From a virus, in IMG/VR virus record IMGVR_UViG_3300043331_001676, positions 1-64,000 of that record: a stretch of DNA of 64,000 nucleotides; one strand, written 5' to 3'. A program made the translations under genes and the position numbers. Of this stretch, positions 1 through 7,794 are shown piece after piece (position 1 is the stretch's first letter; every line of letters begins with the position of its first letter). Under the pieces are notes generated by a model. It was not told the DNA's origin. It searched no databases and saw only the letters and a list, made by a program, of their open reading frames with translations.

Positions 1-3
1 AGA

Positions 4-495
4 TTATTTTGCCTTTTCACCGTTTACCTCCCGATCAATGGCCACCAGTAGCTGCAAGCGGCGGTACTCCATCCTGAGCCGGGTATAGTCCTGCCACAGC
101 TCGGTCGTATTGGCCGGATCCGGGTCCAGGGCCGGCTGAAGCTGGTTTTTGTCCAGGGGTACGCTGGCGCCCACCGGAAGCTGCGCTGCGGGTCGTTCGA
201 GCAACTGCGGGCTGGATAAGTTCCGCAGTTGCCGCCGGCGTTCGGCCAGGGCCTGGCGGGCGCTCTCTTTGCTCGCCTCCAGCCGGGCCTGTCGTTCCAC
301 CACATCCAGCCGGGCCGCTTGCAGCCGGCTGTAGACCTCGATGCCGTCAATAAATGACCTGTGGATAAGTACGACCAGGTGGCGAAACAGGACCAGGCCG
401 GCGCTAATGGTAAGCAGAACCAGGCTGATGATAAAGGCGATCCTCATCAACTGATTAACGATCAATACCTGCTGTGCCCATTCGATAATTGTCAT
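4..495 (-). CDS. Membrane-anchored coiled-coil protein
   Basis: Not recognised as a named family. The 163-residue product has one hydrophobic segment at about residues 17-42, followed by an Arg/Glu/Gln-rich helical stretch (about 55-100) that looks like a coiled coil facing the cytoplasm, then a Pro-rich linker and a short helix. It is the last gene of the leftward early operon. Its ATG overlaps the stop of the upstream gene (ATGA type), which implies translational coupling, and the stop codon lies inside the window, so the gene is complete. It probably acts with the membrane/coiled-coil protein encoded just upstream. Function unknown. Confidence 0.7.
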   Translation of the reverse strand: MTIIEWAQQVLIVNQLMRIAFIISLVLLTISAGLVLFRHLVVLIHRSFIDGIEVYSRLQAARLDVVERQARLEASKESARQALAERRRQLRNLSSPQLLERPAAQLPVGASVPLDKNQLQPALDPDPANTTELWQDYTRLRMEYRRLQLLVAIDREVNGEKAK

Positions 496-1478
496 TTTTC
501 TTTCCCGTTAGTATAGATGTATTGTCCCCGGCCAACGTGCTCAATGTATCCACGCCCCTGGGCATATTCCATCAAGCTGTAGAACTGCTTACGGGACAAA
601 CCGGCACGTTCCATTCCATCTGCCGGGCCAAAAGGTTCGTGCCTGCTATGTTCCAGAAGGCGGCTTAATTGCTCCTCTCGCTCATGGTTCAACTCCGGCA
701 CTTTCAGGGAACGTTCCGGGGTTATGACGGAACGTTCCGCCTGCTCTCTTTTTGCCTCGGCCCTGGCCAACGCCGCCCGCTGCTTGATGATCTCGGCCTC
801 GGCCCGGCCGGCCTCAGCCTGAGCCTGAATGATAACCGCCTGGGCCTGGCTTTCTCGCTCCCTGGCCTGAGTCTCTCGCTCTCTGAGCGCTGCTTCCTGC
901 TCGGCCAGTTTTAAATCGTTCTCCCGGTTCGCCTGGGCCTCGGCCTTGCGCTCTCGCCGGCGGGCCTCCAGGCGGCGGATATTGTGCTCGGTGGCAAAGA
1001 CCCAGTGGCCAAAGGGGGCCAGCAGGAAGAAACCCAGCAGGGTCCAGCGGGCGATCTGGGCATCCTGGACCCACTCATAGTGGGGCAGAATTTCGCCGAC
1101 AATAACCATGCCCATACCGAGAATGATGTAGGCAGCCAGGGCATAGCCGCCCACATCCTGGTTTAGCCTCGGTTCTTCCTTCTCCTTGGTCAGGTTGAAC
1201 CGCTCGGCGTGCTGGCTGACGATCAGGCAGGCCAGGGCAAAGGATTCCAGGGCCAGGCCGACCAGCAAGGAGACGGCCAGGCGCAGCCAGGCTTCGGTGA
1301 TGGCGGTCAGGATGCTGCCGTAAAGCATGAGGGTGATGATGCTGACCGGGGCCAGGGGGATCATCACCGGCGACAGGATAACGGCATAACCGCCCATGAG
1401 CCGAACCAGCTCGTTGCCGAGGTTGAGCAGAAAGTCAACGATAGTTTCAACCCTTAGCTTCCTGAGATCAGCCCACAT
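492..1478 (-). CDS. Multi-pass membrane protein with coiled coil and C-terminal winged-helix-like domain
   Basis: The start is taken at the ATG at 1478, preceded by a GGAG ribosome site; longer upstream extension in this frame is out-of-frame reading of the previous gene. The 328-residue protein has about four hydrophobic segments in its first 170 residues. A long Ala/Glu/Arg/Gln-rich coiled coil follows (about 170-265). The last 60 residues (containing GLSRKQFYSLMEYAQGRGYI) look like a small helix-turn-helix. This layout is reminiscent of the membrane proteins with cytoplasmic DNA-binding tails seen on mobile elements, but I cannot name a family. It overlaps the gene at 1713 by 11 bases and the gene at 495 by 4. 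Confidence 0.7.
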   Translation of the reverse strand: MWADLRKLRVETIVDFLLNLGNELVRLMGGYAVILSPVMIPLAPVSIITLMLYGSILTAITEAWLRLAVSLLVGLALESFALACLIVSQHAERFNLTKEKEEPRLNQDVGGYALAAYIILGMGMVIVGEILPHYEWVQDAQIARWTLLGFFLLAPFGHWVFATEHNIRRLEARRRERKAEAQANRENDLKLAEQEAALRERETQARERESQAQAVIIQAQAEAGRAEAEIIKQRAALARAEAKREQAERSVITPERSLKVPELNHEREEQLSRLLEHSRHEPFGPADGMERAGLSRKQFYSLMEYAQGRGYIEHVGRGQYIYTNGKEK

Positions 1479-1713
1479 TATCCCTCTCCTCCTTGACCAC
1501 CCAGACGGAATTTTTGACAATGTTTTTGGCCGCCCGGACCTCCAGGCCGGCCACCGGCTCGACCTGGCCCACCTGCTTCTCGTTGACGTAAACGATAGCC
1601 GGCGGGTAGCCGAAGCGGGCCTTAAAGCGGCTAACTCCGCCCGCGAGAACACTATTGATGGATTCGCCAGGCCCATCCGCACCCCACAGCAAGCCTTCCA
1701 GTTTGATCGCCAT
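1468..1713 (-). CDS. Small hypothetical early protein
   Basis: 81 residues, not recognised. The start is the ATG at 1713 (protein begins MAIKLEGLL) with an AGGGAG ribosome site, in preference to a longer in-frame ORF that runs into the previous gene. The sequence is a plain mixture without membrane segments or Cys/His motifs and is probably a small beta-rich domain. It overlaps the next gene (start 1478) by 11 bases, so the two are likely translated together. Confidence 0.65.
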   Translation of the reverse strand: MAIKLEGLLWGADGPGESINSVLAGGVSRFKARFGYPPAIVYVNEKQVGQVEPVAGLEVRAAKNIVKNSVWVVKEERDNVG

Positions 1714-1723
1714 ATAAGTCTCC

Positions 1724-2056
1724 CTAATTCCGCCGCTGCGGGTTGTCCACCCACAGGGTGGTGATGGCCGAATCAAACAGCCCCCGCACCTCGGCCTCGA
1801 TTGCCTGGACCACCTGGGGGCAGCCGGCCGGGTCCAGGATGGTGATGGCAGTAAAGCCGTTATCGCTTTCCAGGATAAAGCCCCGGTGGTAGATGTAGTA
1901 AGTCAGCCGGTGGGGCAGGGCGTCAATGAAGACAAAGATTTGTTTCGGACCGGGCTGGACCCGGTCCATCTGCTCCTGGAAGGTGTCATAGATGCCGGCA
2001 GCCTGCATCTCCCTCACAATCTGCTCGTTTTTGGTCTGAAAGAGGACGGGCTGCAT
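1724..2056 (-). CDS. Hypothetical early protein
   Basis: 110 residues, family not recognised. It is predicted to be a soluble alpha/beta protein with a hydrophobic strand core (KQIFVFIDALPHR) and no catalytic motif that I can see. Its stop is 10 bases before the start of the gene at 1713, and its ATG at 2056 abuts the stop of the gene at 2057, so it belongs to the same leftward transcript. Confidence 0.65.
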   Translation of the reverse strand: MQPVLFQTKNEQIVREMQAAGIYDTFQEQMDRVQPGPKQIFVFIDALPHRLTYYIYHRGFILESDNGFTAITILDPAGCPQVVQAIEAEVRGLFDSAITTLWVDNPQRRN

Positions 2057-2488
2057 TTAAGCCTCACCTTGGCCTCTGCGGGCCACTTCGTCCGGGAACC
2101 TGACGCCGAGGATGCCCAGGGCGCGCCTTGCCGGTTCGGGCAGCGCCAGCAGCCGCTCGATGGCATCTGCCGGCATTTCCAGGTGAAAGACGGTGTACTT
2201 GATCTGGCGCAGCCGGGCTTCGAGCTGGCTGAAATCGGGTAAATCACCCGACCCCAAAAGCCGGTTCGCATCGGCGATCCCGGCCTCCTCTCTGGCCACA
2301 ACGGCGGCCCGCGCGGCCCATTCCCAGGCCAGCCCTTCGGCAGGTCCTTCGAGGGCCTCAGGAGGCTCCTTAGGATGCTGGGTGGCCGCAGCCCGGCCCA
2401 GCTCGCAGGCGGCCAGGGCGCGGTCACGGGGTGTAGCGTTGGGGTTGTTGTAGGTTTCCAGATGTGACCATTCGTCAGGATGCGACAT
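2057..2488 (-). CDS. Hypothetical early protein carrying two dispersed-repeat peptides
   Basis: 143 residues, largely helical, not recognised. Two dispersed DNA repeats of this genome lie inside the frame: the CCTTCGA...CTCAGGA-type repeat near 2341-2372 (peptide EPPEALEGPAEG) and the repeat at 2071-2090, which encodes the C-terminal EVARRGQ peptide. The same EVARRGQ peptide occurs in the ATPase encoded at 4052-5194. The gene overlaps its upstream neighbour by 14 bases. Whether the repeats are functional protein segments or tolerated insertions cannot be told here. Confidence 0.6.
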   Translation of the reverse strand: MSHPDEWSHLETYNNPNATPRDRALAACELGRAAATQHPKEPPEALEGPAEGLAWEWAARAAVVAREEAGIADANRLLGSGDLPDFSQLEARLRQIKYTVFHLEMPADAIERLLALPEPARRALGILGVRFPDEVARRGQGEA

Positions 2489-2984
2489 TATCGGTTTCCT
2501 CCTCGGCCATCTGCTCTTTGATCTGCCGGTTGATTAAAGTAAAGGCTTGCTCGTCTGCGCCGGCAGCCAGTTCCCGGTACTCAACCGCCAGGCCGTAAAT
2601 CTCGGCCAGGAATTCAAAGGCATTTTTCAGTTCTTTGTAGGCATGGCCCCCTGAACCGCTGTAGTCGGTCATCCCACAGGTCAGATAGACAGTGGTTTCG
2701 GTGCGGACCTCGGCAAAGATTTGATGGCCGCCTGCGATCTCTTTTTGCGGGCAGAGCCAGAAGGTCAGGCCGGTAACAGGGCCGTAGCCGCCCGCCAGGG
2801 CGTGGTAGAGCAAAGGGTAGATGTCATCGGACGAAAAGCCGATGAAGTCCACCAGGTCGTCCCGGCTGGGGTCAAAGGGATGCCGGGTCAGGTACCAGGT
2901 TTGACCGTATTCCCTGGCCTCCTTCATATGATCCGGCCGTTTGATGGCCTTGACGATAGTTTTGAGAGCTTGCTGCTTGTTCAT
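2475..2984 (-). CDS. Hypothetical early protein
   Basis: 169 residues, acidic, soluble, not recognised. It shows an alpha/beta pattern with aromatic-rich strands (TWYLTRHPFDP, VTGLTFWLCP) and a Gly/Ser loop (DYSGSGGHAYKEL), and no membrane segment. The position just downstream of the large unknown at 3009-4022 and the Sak4-like ATPase suggests a recombination or DNA-transaction accessory, but only by context. Confidence 0.6.
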   Translation of the reverse strand: MNKQQALKTIVKAIKRPDHMKEAREYGQTWYLTRHPFDPSRDDLVDFIGFSSDDIYPLLYHALAGGYGPVTGLTFWLCPQKEIAGGHQIFAEVRTETTVYLTCGMTDYSGSGGHAYKELKNAFEFLAEIYGLAVEYRELAAGADEQAFTLINRQIKEQMAEEETDNVAS

Positions 2985-3008
2985 GGTTGTTTGGTCCTTT
3001 CTGGTTAA

Positions 3009-4022
3009 TTATTCGACTTGATCCTGGGCGTTTAGCATCGCGCCCTGGCACATCTGCACGTAATCGGCCAGCGCTTGCAATTCGTCACCTAAAGCTTCCT
3101 GAAACAGCTTCAAATCACCCTTCAGTTCCAGAAATCGCGCCCCGGCGACCTCTACCCGTTTCGCCGTCGCCTGCGGCCCCCGGCCATCCGGCTCGGTGAA
3201 CTCCTTGAGCAGGCCGGCCAGCTCGCGCTTGAAGCTGTCAATCACACCGGCCCTGATCTCCTGCTTATTGCGGGCGGCGAAGGCGCTGCCGTCGTCGGCC
3301 ACCTGGTAGACCTGGCAGGTCAGAGGGTTTTGGGTAGTCCGGTACTTTTCCAGGCTGAGCACAAAGGTTTGCAGCGCTTCCAGCTTGTCAGCCGCCCCGG
3401 CGACATTCGCCGGGATGAAGTAAGTCCCATCGGCCAGGCACTTGGCCTTGAGTTTATCAAGGTACTTGCGCAGCCCGCCCCGCACGTCCTGGCCGTCAGC
3501 CATTACAAGCTGGCGGTCGTACTCATCCCGCATCCGGTTGATCAGGACCTTGATATTGCCGTTGGTGGCCGAGAGCGGGTCGAAATCAGGGTGGTACAGG
3601 CCGATGAACTTATCGGTATTGGTGGCGGCGTCGGCGTCGAATTTGAGGATAGCCACCGACTTCATATCGAGCTGCCTGTCCTTCTCGCCGGCAGCCTTGA
3701 CGACCACGCTGCGGACCAGGTGGCGGCAGACGCCGAATTGTTCATCGTTGGCAATAATTTTTGTTTCGACGTAGACCAGGGGATCGCAGCCGAACTGCGA
3801 GCGGATTTTGGCGGCGAAGGCAGCCGGCGGCTGAAGCTTCTGCTTTTTGATGTTGGTCGCCTTCTCCCAGGCATCGTGGGGCCGGGGCGGGAGCGGGACA
3901 TAGGCGGCATCGAAGCCGGCAGCCTGGGCGATTGCAGCAAGATCGGCGTAGGGCGCGGCGATGTCAGCCATACGATAGATGATGAGGTAGCCGAGTTGTT
4001 GAGTATTGTTAGCGGCGGTCAT
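3009..4022 (-). CDS. Hypothetical protein, partner of the Sak4-like ATPase
   Basis: 337 residues, soluble, mixed alpha/beta with a helical C-terminal half. I do not recognise a family. The ATG at 4022 lies 30 bases after the stop of the Sak4-like gene. Proteins of this size often sit beside Sak4-type annealing ATPases in phage early operons, so a role in annealing or single-strand DNA handling is possible. I see no nuclease, helicase or zinc motif. Confidence 0.65.
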   Translation of the reverse strand: MTAANNTQQLGYLIIYRMADIAAPYADLAAIAQAAGFDAAYVPLPPRPHDAWEKATNIKKQKLQPPAAFAAKIRSQFGCDPLVYVETKIIANDEQFGVCRHLVRSVVVKAAGEKDRQLDMKSVAILKFDADAATNTDKFIGLYHPDFDPLSATNGNIKVLINRMRDEYDRQLVMADGQDVRGGLRKYLDKLKAKCLADGTYFIPANVAGAADKLEALQTFVLSLEKYRTTQNPLTCQVYQVADDGSAFAARNKQEIRAGVIDSFKRELAGLLKEFTEPDGRGPQATAKRVEVAGARFLELKGDLKLFQEALGDELQALADYVQMCQGAMLNAQDQVE

Positions 4023-4051
4023 TGCTAGATGCTCCTATGAGACCTGTATGG

Positions 4052-5194
4052 TCAAGGCGATTCCATTAAGGCTTTCACGGCGAAATACATCTCGGTTGAT
4101 TTTTTGGCCTTGTCGCCGTTGGCTGGAAAGCCGGTATAGTTACGTTCTTTTAGTTTGCCCTTGGCCTCAGATTCAGACAGGCCGAAATCCAGGTGTAGCT
4201 GATAAAGTAGATCCTCCAGGGTCTCAAAGCCCCGCTTGGCACGGCGGGCGCCCACGTCTCGCCGCCACAGCCGGCTAAGCTCAGCAGGGGCCGCCTGGCC
4301 TCTGCGGGCCACTTCGCCAGCGTATTTTTCTTTGACTTCGCTATAAGCGTTTTTGGCATGCTGCAAGGCTCCAAATACGCCTTGCTCCATGGCCCACTCG
4401 ATAGCCGCCTCGTCGTTGACAAAGGTATCCGGCCCGGCCTGCTCAATCTGGTCCTGCTCGGCCTGGCTGAGGCCCCCGTAAACTGCTGCCTCGATCTTCT
4501 CCGGCATCCCGGTCCACTTGCCGCTATCATCCCACAGGGTCATTCCGCTGCGGCCCCGGCGCGCCCAGACTACCTTGACCCCCCGGCGCTTTTCATCAGC
4601 CGACTTGACGATATGCAGCTCTACATTGAGCGAGCGATATAGGCGCGCCCGCTCGGTGGCGCTCAAGGTGTGCCGGATCACTTCTTTGGCGTTTTCGTCG
4701 CGGCTATCTTGAAGGTGATAGATCCAGAGTACATCCGTGCCCCAACGGGTTATGGCGTCTTGCAAGAGGCGCATTGTGAGTGCCTTGTCCTTAAACGGAG
4801 TGGTTAGATTTTCCAGGTCTTTGCGGCCCTCTACTTTCTTCTGGCGATTGCGTTCGCGCCGGGCGTCACTTTCTATAACAGCCTCGACCACCTTTGGCGT
4901 AATGATCGCGGTCAGGCTATCTACTACGATGGTCTTTACCCCACTGTCAGGCATATTTTCTCCGAGCAGCTTATGGATTGTCTCAGGTGAGGCGCTATCG
5001 GCGGGATCGTTCGACAGCTCGTACACATCACCCTCGACCAGGTTGACCACCTCGCTAAAGCGATGGTCGGCATCAATCGGTAGCAGCGGAGTGCGCATCT
5101 GGGTAGCAAAGGTGCTTTTGCCATCGCCGGGATAACTTACCAGCGCCCAGTGGCGCGGTGGATATTGGGGCTTGGTCATTTTTTGAAAAGGCAT
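4052..5194 (-). CDS. Sak4-like RecA-fold ATPase (AAA_24), phage recombination
   Basis: 380 residues. A P-loop PGDGKST (residues about 22-28) and a Walker B-like strand ending in VVDS (about 88-93) give the RecA-like fold of the phage nucleotide-binding AAA_24/Sak4 group, whose members assist single-strand annealing and recombination. The core ends near residue 230; the rest is helical and includes the EVARRGQ peptide encoded by the dispersed repeat at 4297-4316. It is the most recognisable gene of the leftward operon. Sak4 is the likeliest subgroup, but a general phage RecA-like ATPase cannot be excluded. Confidence 0.75.
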   Translation of the reverse strand: MPFQKMTKPQYPPRHWALVSYPGDGKSTFATQMRTPLLPIDADHRFSEVVNLVEGDVYELSNDPADSASPETIHKLLGENMPDSGVKTIVVDSLTAIITPKVVEAVIESDARRERNRQKKVEGRKDLENLTTPFKDKALTMRLLQDAITRWGTDVLWIYHLQDSRDENAKEVIRHTLSATERARLYRSLNVELHIVKSADEKRRGVKVVWARRGRSGMTLWDDSGKWTGMPEKIEAAVYGGLSQAEQDQIEQAGPDTFVNDEAAIEWAMEQGVFGALQHAKNAYSEVKEKYAGEVARRGQAAPAELSRLWRRDVGARRAKRGFETLEDLLYQLHLDFGLSESEAKGKLKERNYTGFPANGDKAKKSTEMYFAVKALMESP

Positions 5195-5206
5195 TTTGGA
5201 TACTCC

Positions 5207-5498
5207 TTAGTTGATCTTGAGTTCAGCTAAAATCTCAAACGTCGCGCCCCGGCGGACCTGCTGGCGCAACGCCCCGGCGCAGGCCGGGCAGCGCTTGACA
5301 TCGTAGCAGTCGGTGGGCGTAAGGATGGTCAGGCGGACTGTGGCCGGCTCGTAGCAGCGCAAGAGTAAGGGCAGGTCGGTACCCGGGTTGATAGGCCGGG
5401 TTGGGAAACCAGGCATCACATACGTCACCCATCCCGGCGGGCCGGGGGTGGATAGCGGATAGCGAGCGGTTGGGAAGTCTGGGGGATGCGATGGTCAT
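5207..5498 (-). CDS. Small CPxC-motif protein, reading frame broken by a C5-run indel
   Basis: The ATG at 5498 overlaps the stop of the dNT gene and has a strong AGGAGA ribosome site. Its frame turns into Pro/Arg-rich nonsense, while the +1 frame is open from the ATG and gives a sensible protein with a CPAC motif, ending at 5207. Removing one base from the run of five (5481-5485, G on the + strand) joins the two into about 96 residues. Without correction only a GTG start at 5428 (73 residues) would be available. The product could be half of a zinc site; function unknown. I list the joined span. Confidence 0.55.
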
Positions 5499-6076
5499 AG
5501 TAGGTCTCCTATATTTCGCCAATCGGCCAGGCCCGGCAGGTCGGCCAGGTGTGCGTTCCAGGGCAGGGCAAAGCGGATCACCCGCCGGCCCGCCTCGGAT
5601 AGTTTGGTCAGGGTCGTTGGGCTATCGTCTACGTGCCAGTCAAAGGCCACGCTGCCCTTGTCGGTCGTGTGAATGATTGAACTATAGGGAATATTCCAGC
5701 GTTTGAGCCACGGCTCGGTGAGCCAGGGGCAGGCTGTGGCGGTGGTGATGACCAGGCGGTAATCCCGGCTGAGGCGGCGCAGGGCCGGGACGACGCCAGG
5801 CAAGGGCTTCGCTTCGGCGAAAATCATTGGGTCGGCCCAGGCCCAGCTTGTGAATTCTTGATTATCCAGGCCGAGCAGGTTGCCCAGGGGCGGGTCCCAG
5901 CAGCTAAACATCTGGCGCTGAAGCTTGAGAGAATAGCGGCGCTGGACGGCGGCGATGATAGAGCCGATCTGGTCGCGGATGACGTTGTCCAGGTCCAGGG
6001 AGAGGGTGGATTGGCAGGGCCGAACAGGCCCGAAGGCATGGGCTGGAATGGTTTGCGGGAAGAAGTAGGGCTGCAT
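5495..6076 (-). CDS. HAD-superfamily 5'(3')-deoxyribonucleotidase (NT5C-like)
   Basis: 193 residues. HAD motifs appear in order: LDLDNVI near residue 27 (motif I, nucleophile Asp and general acid Asp), ITTAT near 110 (motif II Thr), and HVDDSP near 148 (motif IV acidic pair). This matches the NT5C family, which dephosphorylates deoxyribonucleoside monophosphates. In phages such enzymes shift nucleotide pools, for example when a modified or altered base is used. It sits in the leftward operon with a 4-base overlap downstream and a 1-base overlap with the gene at 6076-6324. Confidence 0.8.
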   Translation of the reverse strand: MQPYFFPQTIPAHAFGPVRPCQSTLSLDLDNVIRDQIGSIIAAVQRRYSLKLQRQMFSCWDPPLGNLLGLDNQEFTSWAWADPMIFAEAKPLPGVVPALRRLSRDYRLVITTATACPWLTEPWLKRWNIPYSSIIHTTDKGSVAFDWHVDDSPTTLTKLSEAGRRVIRFALPWNAHLADLPGLADWRNIGDLL

Positions 6077-6324
6077 TAGATAATCTCCTGGTGATTGAGA
6101 GCGATTTGTGACCAGGCCAGGCGGTCGTCGGGTTGGGCGACCTGGCCGAGATAGGGCAAGCTGCGTCCTGAGTTTATCGAAGGGTTGGGTTTTTCGGCAG
6201 CGGTCATGGTGACCACGCCCGCGCGAGTGCTGATGAGATGCGCCCAGTAAGCGGCTTCGCCCTGCGGGGCATCGAGGAAACGACCAGAGAAGAAGATACG
6301 GGTGGTGGGCCGGCTCATCCTCAT
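6076..6324 (-). CDS. Small hypothetical protein containing a dispersed repeat
   Basis: 82 residues, not recognised. The middle of the gene (near 6167-6184) contains a divergent copy of the CCTTCGACAGGCTCAGGA-type repeat (encoding about PSINSGRSL), so part of the protein is repeat-derived. The start ATG overlaps the stop of the 51-residue ORF upstream (ATGA), and its stop overlaps the dNT start, giving a coupled cascade. Confidence 0.55.
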   Translation of the reverse strand: MRMSRPTTRIFFSGRFLDAPQGEAAYWAHLISTRAGVVTMTAAEKPNPSINSGRSLPYLGQVAQPDDRLAWSQIALNHQEII

Positions 6325-6476
6325 CGGGGCACCTCGCGTTCTTTGAGTAGCCGCTGGGTTTCCTGCAACTGGTCCAGTGGTCTCAGGCGAGCATAGCCGG
6401 TGGCGGTCCTTAGTTTGCGTTTGAGGCTGGCAATGCGGTTGCGTAAAACTTGCTTGTAGGTTTCATAGCTGTTCAT
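6321..6476 (-). CDS. 51-residue basic helical protein
   Basis: A short complete ORF: ATG at 6476, TGA at 6321. The product begins MNSYETYKQVLRNRIASLKR and is strongly basic and helical. It overlaps by 4 bases with the gene on each side (ATGA junctions), the same coupling used along the operon, which is the main support for its being real. Function unknown; a small DNA- or protein-binding accessory is plausible. Confidence 0.6.
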   Translation of the reverse strand: MNSYETYKQVLRNRIASLKRKLRTATGYARLRPLDQLQETQRLLKEREVPR

Positions 6477-6664
6477 CGGGCGGCCTCCAGGGCGGGGGCC
6501 AGACTTTCAAAAAAGCCAAAGGCTAGCTGGCCGGAGGGACGGGCCAGCCGGGCTTCCTGCTCGCGGCGGTAGCGGTCGGGGTTGCTGCCTTCGGGGACGC
6601 GGACCCAGTCGCCGCTGGAGAGGATAATGATGGTTTTGACGGCTTGCTTGGGTTGTGATACCAT
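6473..6664 (-). CDS. Small hypothetical protein, first gene of the leftward operon
   Basis: 63 residues, beginning MVSQPKQAVKTIIILSSGDW; not recognised. It has a short hydrophobic strand followed by a basic Arg-rich helix. It is the first gene after the promoter at 6789-6818, with an untranslated leader of roughly 115 bases that contains further operator-like sequences. Its stop overlaps the ATG of the 51-residue ORF. Confidence 0.6.
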   Translation of the reverse strand: MVSQPKQAVKTIIILSSGDWVRVPEGSNPDRYRREQEARLARPSGQLAFGFFESLAPALEAAR

Positions 6665-6748
6665 GATGTCTCCTTGTTCTGAAACCCTGTGGTTGCCGTT
6701 TGCTTTGCCGGCGGCGGCAGCCGGAGGGTTTTTTATTGGTTATTTATA

Positions 6749-6774
6749 ATTGCATATAATCAATATTTCGTTGC
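6749..6774 (-). promoter_or_regulatory. Operator-like sites in the leader of the leftward operon
   Basis: On the minus strand the leader reads GCAACGAAATATTG (6761-6774), matching GCAACGATTTATTG on the minus strand at 8702-8715 at 12 of 14 positions. An ATTGCA half-site at 6749-6754 and TGCAAT half-sites at 6821-6826 and 6842-6847 lie nearby. The same half-site forms the palindrome at 8643-8659. These are likely binding sites for one or both XRE regulators. Confidence 0.6.
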
Positions 6775-6788
6775 TGTAATGCAAAAGG

Positions 6789-6818
6789 ATTATATCACAC
6801 AATCCCGAATATTGTCAA
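6789..6818 (-). promoter_or_regulatory. Strong sigma70-type promoter for the leftward early operon
   Basis: On the minus strand: -35 TTGACA (6813-6818), an 18-base spacer and -10 TATAAT (6789-6794), both perfect consensus hexamers. The -35 box is preceded by TTGCATC, giving TTGCATCTTGACAA, identical to the sequence around the -35 box of the rightward promoter at 8662. A repressor bound to the half-site would cover the -35 box of both promoters. Confidence 0.8.
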
Positions 6819-6858
6819 GATGCAATTTTTTCTTTCTTGTATGCAATTCCATCATCCA

Positions 6859-6890
6859 AAAAAATACCCCGGCTTAACCGGGGTATTTTG
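6859..6890 (-). terminator. Rho-independent terminator (possibly bidirectional)
   Basis: The stem AATACCCCGG/CCGGGGTATT with a short TTAAG-type loop is followed on the minus strand by a run of T. It lies directly after the stop of the gene ending at 6904 and before the promoter at 6789-6818, so it separates the PH-domain operon from the early operon. The A/T tracts on both sides could let it work in both directions. Confidence 0.85.
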
Positions 6891-6903
6891 TCTCGAAGTT
6901 GTC

Positions 6904-7161
6904 CTACTCAAGGAAGTCGGGCAATTCGCTCGATTCGGTTCTTGGCCCAATAGTGGAACCGCCGGAGGTTAACCCGGCGTTTAGCTGAGTTGCGGCATCA
7001 AGCAGGTCGCCGGCTAAAGCTTGCTCAACTCCCAATTCGGCCATTATATTCTCAATGCTTGCATTGCCCCTGTATAGCATTATCAGCACCTTGACCAACA
7101 AGGCTACGGCTACCTCTTGATCATTTTTCCATAACGTACCCAGGATGCTCCCGCTCGCCAT
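6904..7161 (-). CDS. Small hypothetical protein downstream of the PH-domain gene
   Basis: Start chosen at the ATG at 7161 with a GGGAAGGG ribosome site, giving 85 residues; a longer form starting at 7272 would overlap the PH-domain gene heavily. The sequence is helical (alternating LLVKVLIML and acidic helices) with a Ser/Gly-rich acidic tail. Not recognised. It is the second and last gene of a two-gene leftward transcript ended by the terminator at 6859-6890. Confidence 0.55.
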   Translation of the reverse strand: MASGSILGTLWKNDQEVAVALLVKVLIMLYRGNASIENIMAELGVEQALAGDLLDAATQLNAGLTSGGSTIGPRTESSELPDFLE

Positions 7162-7198
7162 CAGTCGCCCTTCCCGCAACAATATTTTTGGGTTGTTT

Positions 7199-7564
7199 TT
7201 ATCCCATTCCGAGCACGTACCTGGTAACGATGCTGTAAACCAGGTGGGCTTTATCGGCTCCACGAAACTCAAACGAAAACCTGCCGGCCGCCGTGATCAG
7301 GGTAATTTCACTGGTCTGAAAGATAAGCCCTTCGTCGGCAGAGGCAACACCAATGACCTGGTGGTAGGGGATTGAGACCATTGACTTTTTCTTCAGCAGG
7401 ACACCCTGATCGTAGAAGATAAGGCGGCGATTCGTGATCCCGACAAAGCCGGTGCCGCCACCTTTACAATCGAAAACTGCATGGAGCACTTCTCCCTGCA
7501 CCAGATAGGGAACGACGCGCTTGTATTGGTCTTCCTTGTCATAGGTGGTTTTTAGCTGGTTCAT
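7199..7564 (-). CDS. PH-domain protein (bacterial PH, YokE/bPH-like)
   Basis: 121 residues from the ATG at 7564 (MNQLKTTYD...); TTG starts further upstream are possible. The pattern GxVGITNRRLIFYDQG, then SIPYHQVIGV, then ITLITAAGRFSFEFRG is typical of small bacterial PH domains, which have seven strands and a C-terminal helix and usually bind proteins or membranes. The family is often found in phages and their hosts without a known function. It may be expressed from the prophage, since it lies between the repressor and the early promoter, a common place for lysogeny-expressed cargo. Confidence 0.7.
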   Translation of the reverse strand: MNQLKTTYDKEDQYKRVVPYLVQGEVLHAVFDCKGGGTGFVGITNRRLIFYDQGVLLKKKSMVSIPYHQVIGVASADEGLIFQTSEITLITAAGRFSFEFRGADKAHLVYSIVTRYVLGMG

Positions 7565-7599
7565 ACGGGCCTGCCTATGGGGAGCGTACAACTTCTAAT

Positions 7600-7794
7600 A
7601 AATTCTAACCAAACCCTAACCGCTTTCTCAGGGTTTCCAGTACCTTAGTACCGAAAATTTTCTAGGATTCGCTCTGTGACTATGATAAAATTTCTGATAC
7701 CAGTTGGCTCAGTATTTGATACTATTCGGTCCCAGTCCCCCTCCCCATTAAAAATAACTTATAATAATCCCCTCAAGGCGGAAGGGAATTCGAT
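7600..7794. promoter_or_regulatory. AT-rich intergenic region with operator-like palindromes
   Basis: About 195 bases with no gene. It contains the palindrome AGTAT-TTG-ATACT at 7711-7723, a related GATACC box near 7697, and repeated GGTACT-like words near 7640-7652. A TATAAT-like box near 7759 could serve the small + ORF at 7795. Promoters for the leftward PH-domain gene and perhaps this ORF should lie here, but no pair of hexamers with correct spacing is convincing. Confidence 0.4.

Noticed and set aside
3330-4028. 232-residue + strand ORF opposite the Sak4 partner gene
   Set aside because: Pure antisense of a well-placed gene in the early operon; no ribosome site and shadow-like composition.
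5235-5498. The 87-residue frame from the ATG at 5498 as the true product
   Set aside because: After a few codons it is Pro/Arg/Ala-rich nonsense, while the shifted frame gives a coherent protein.
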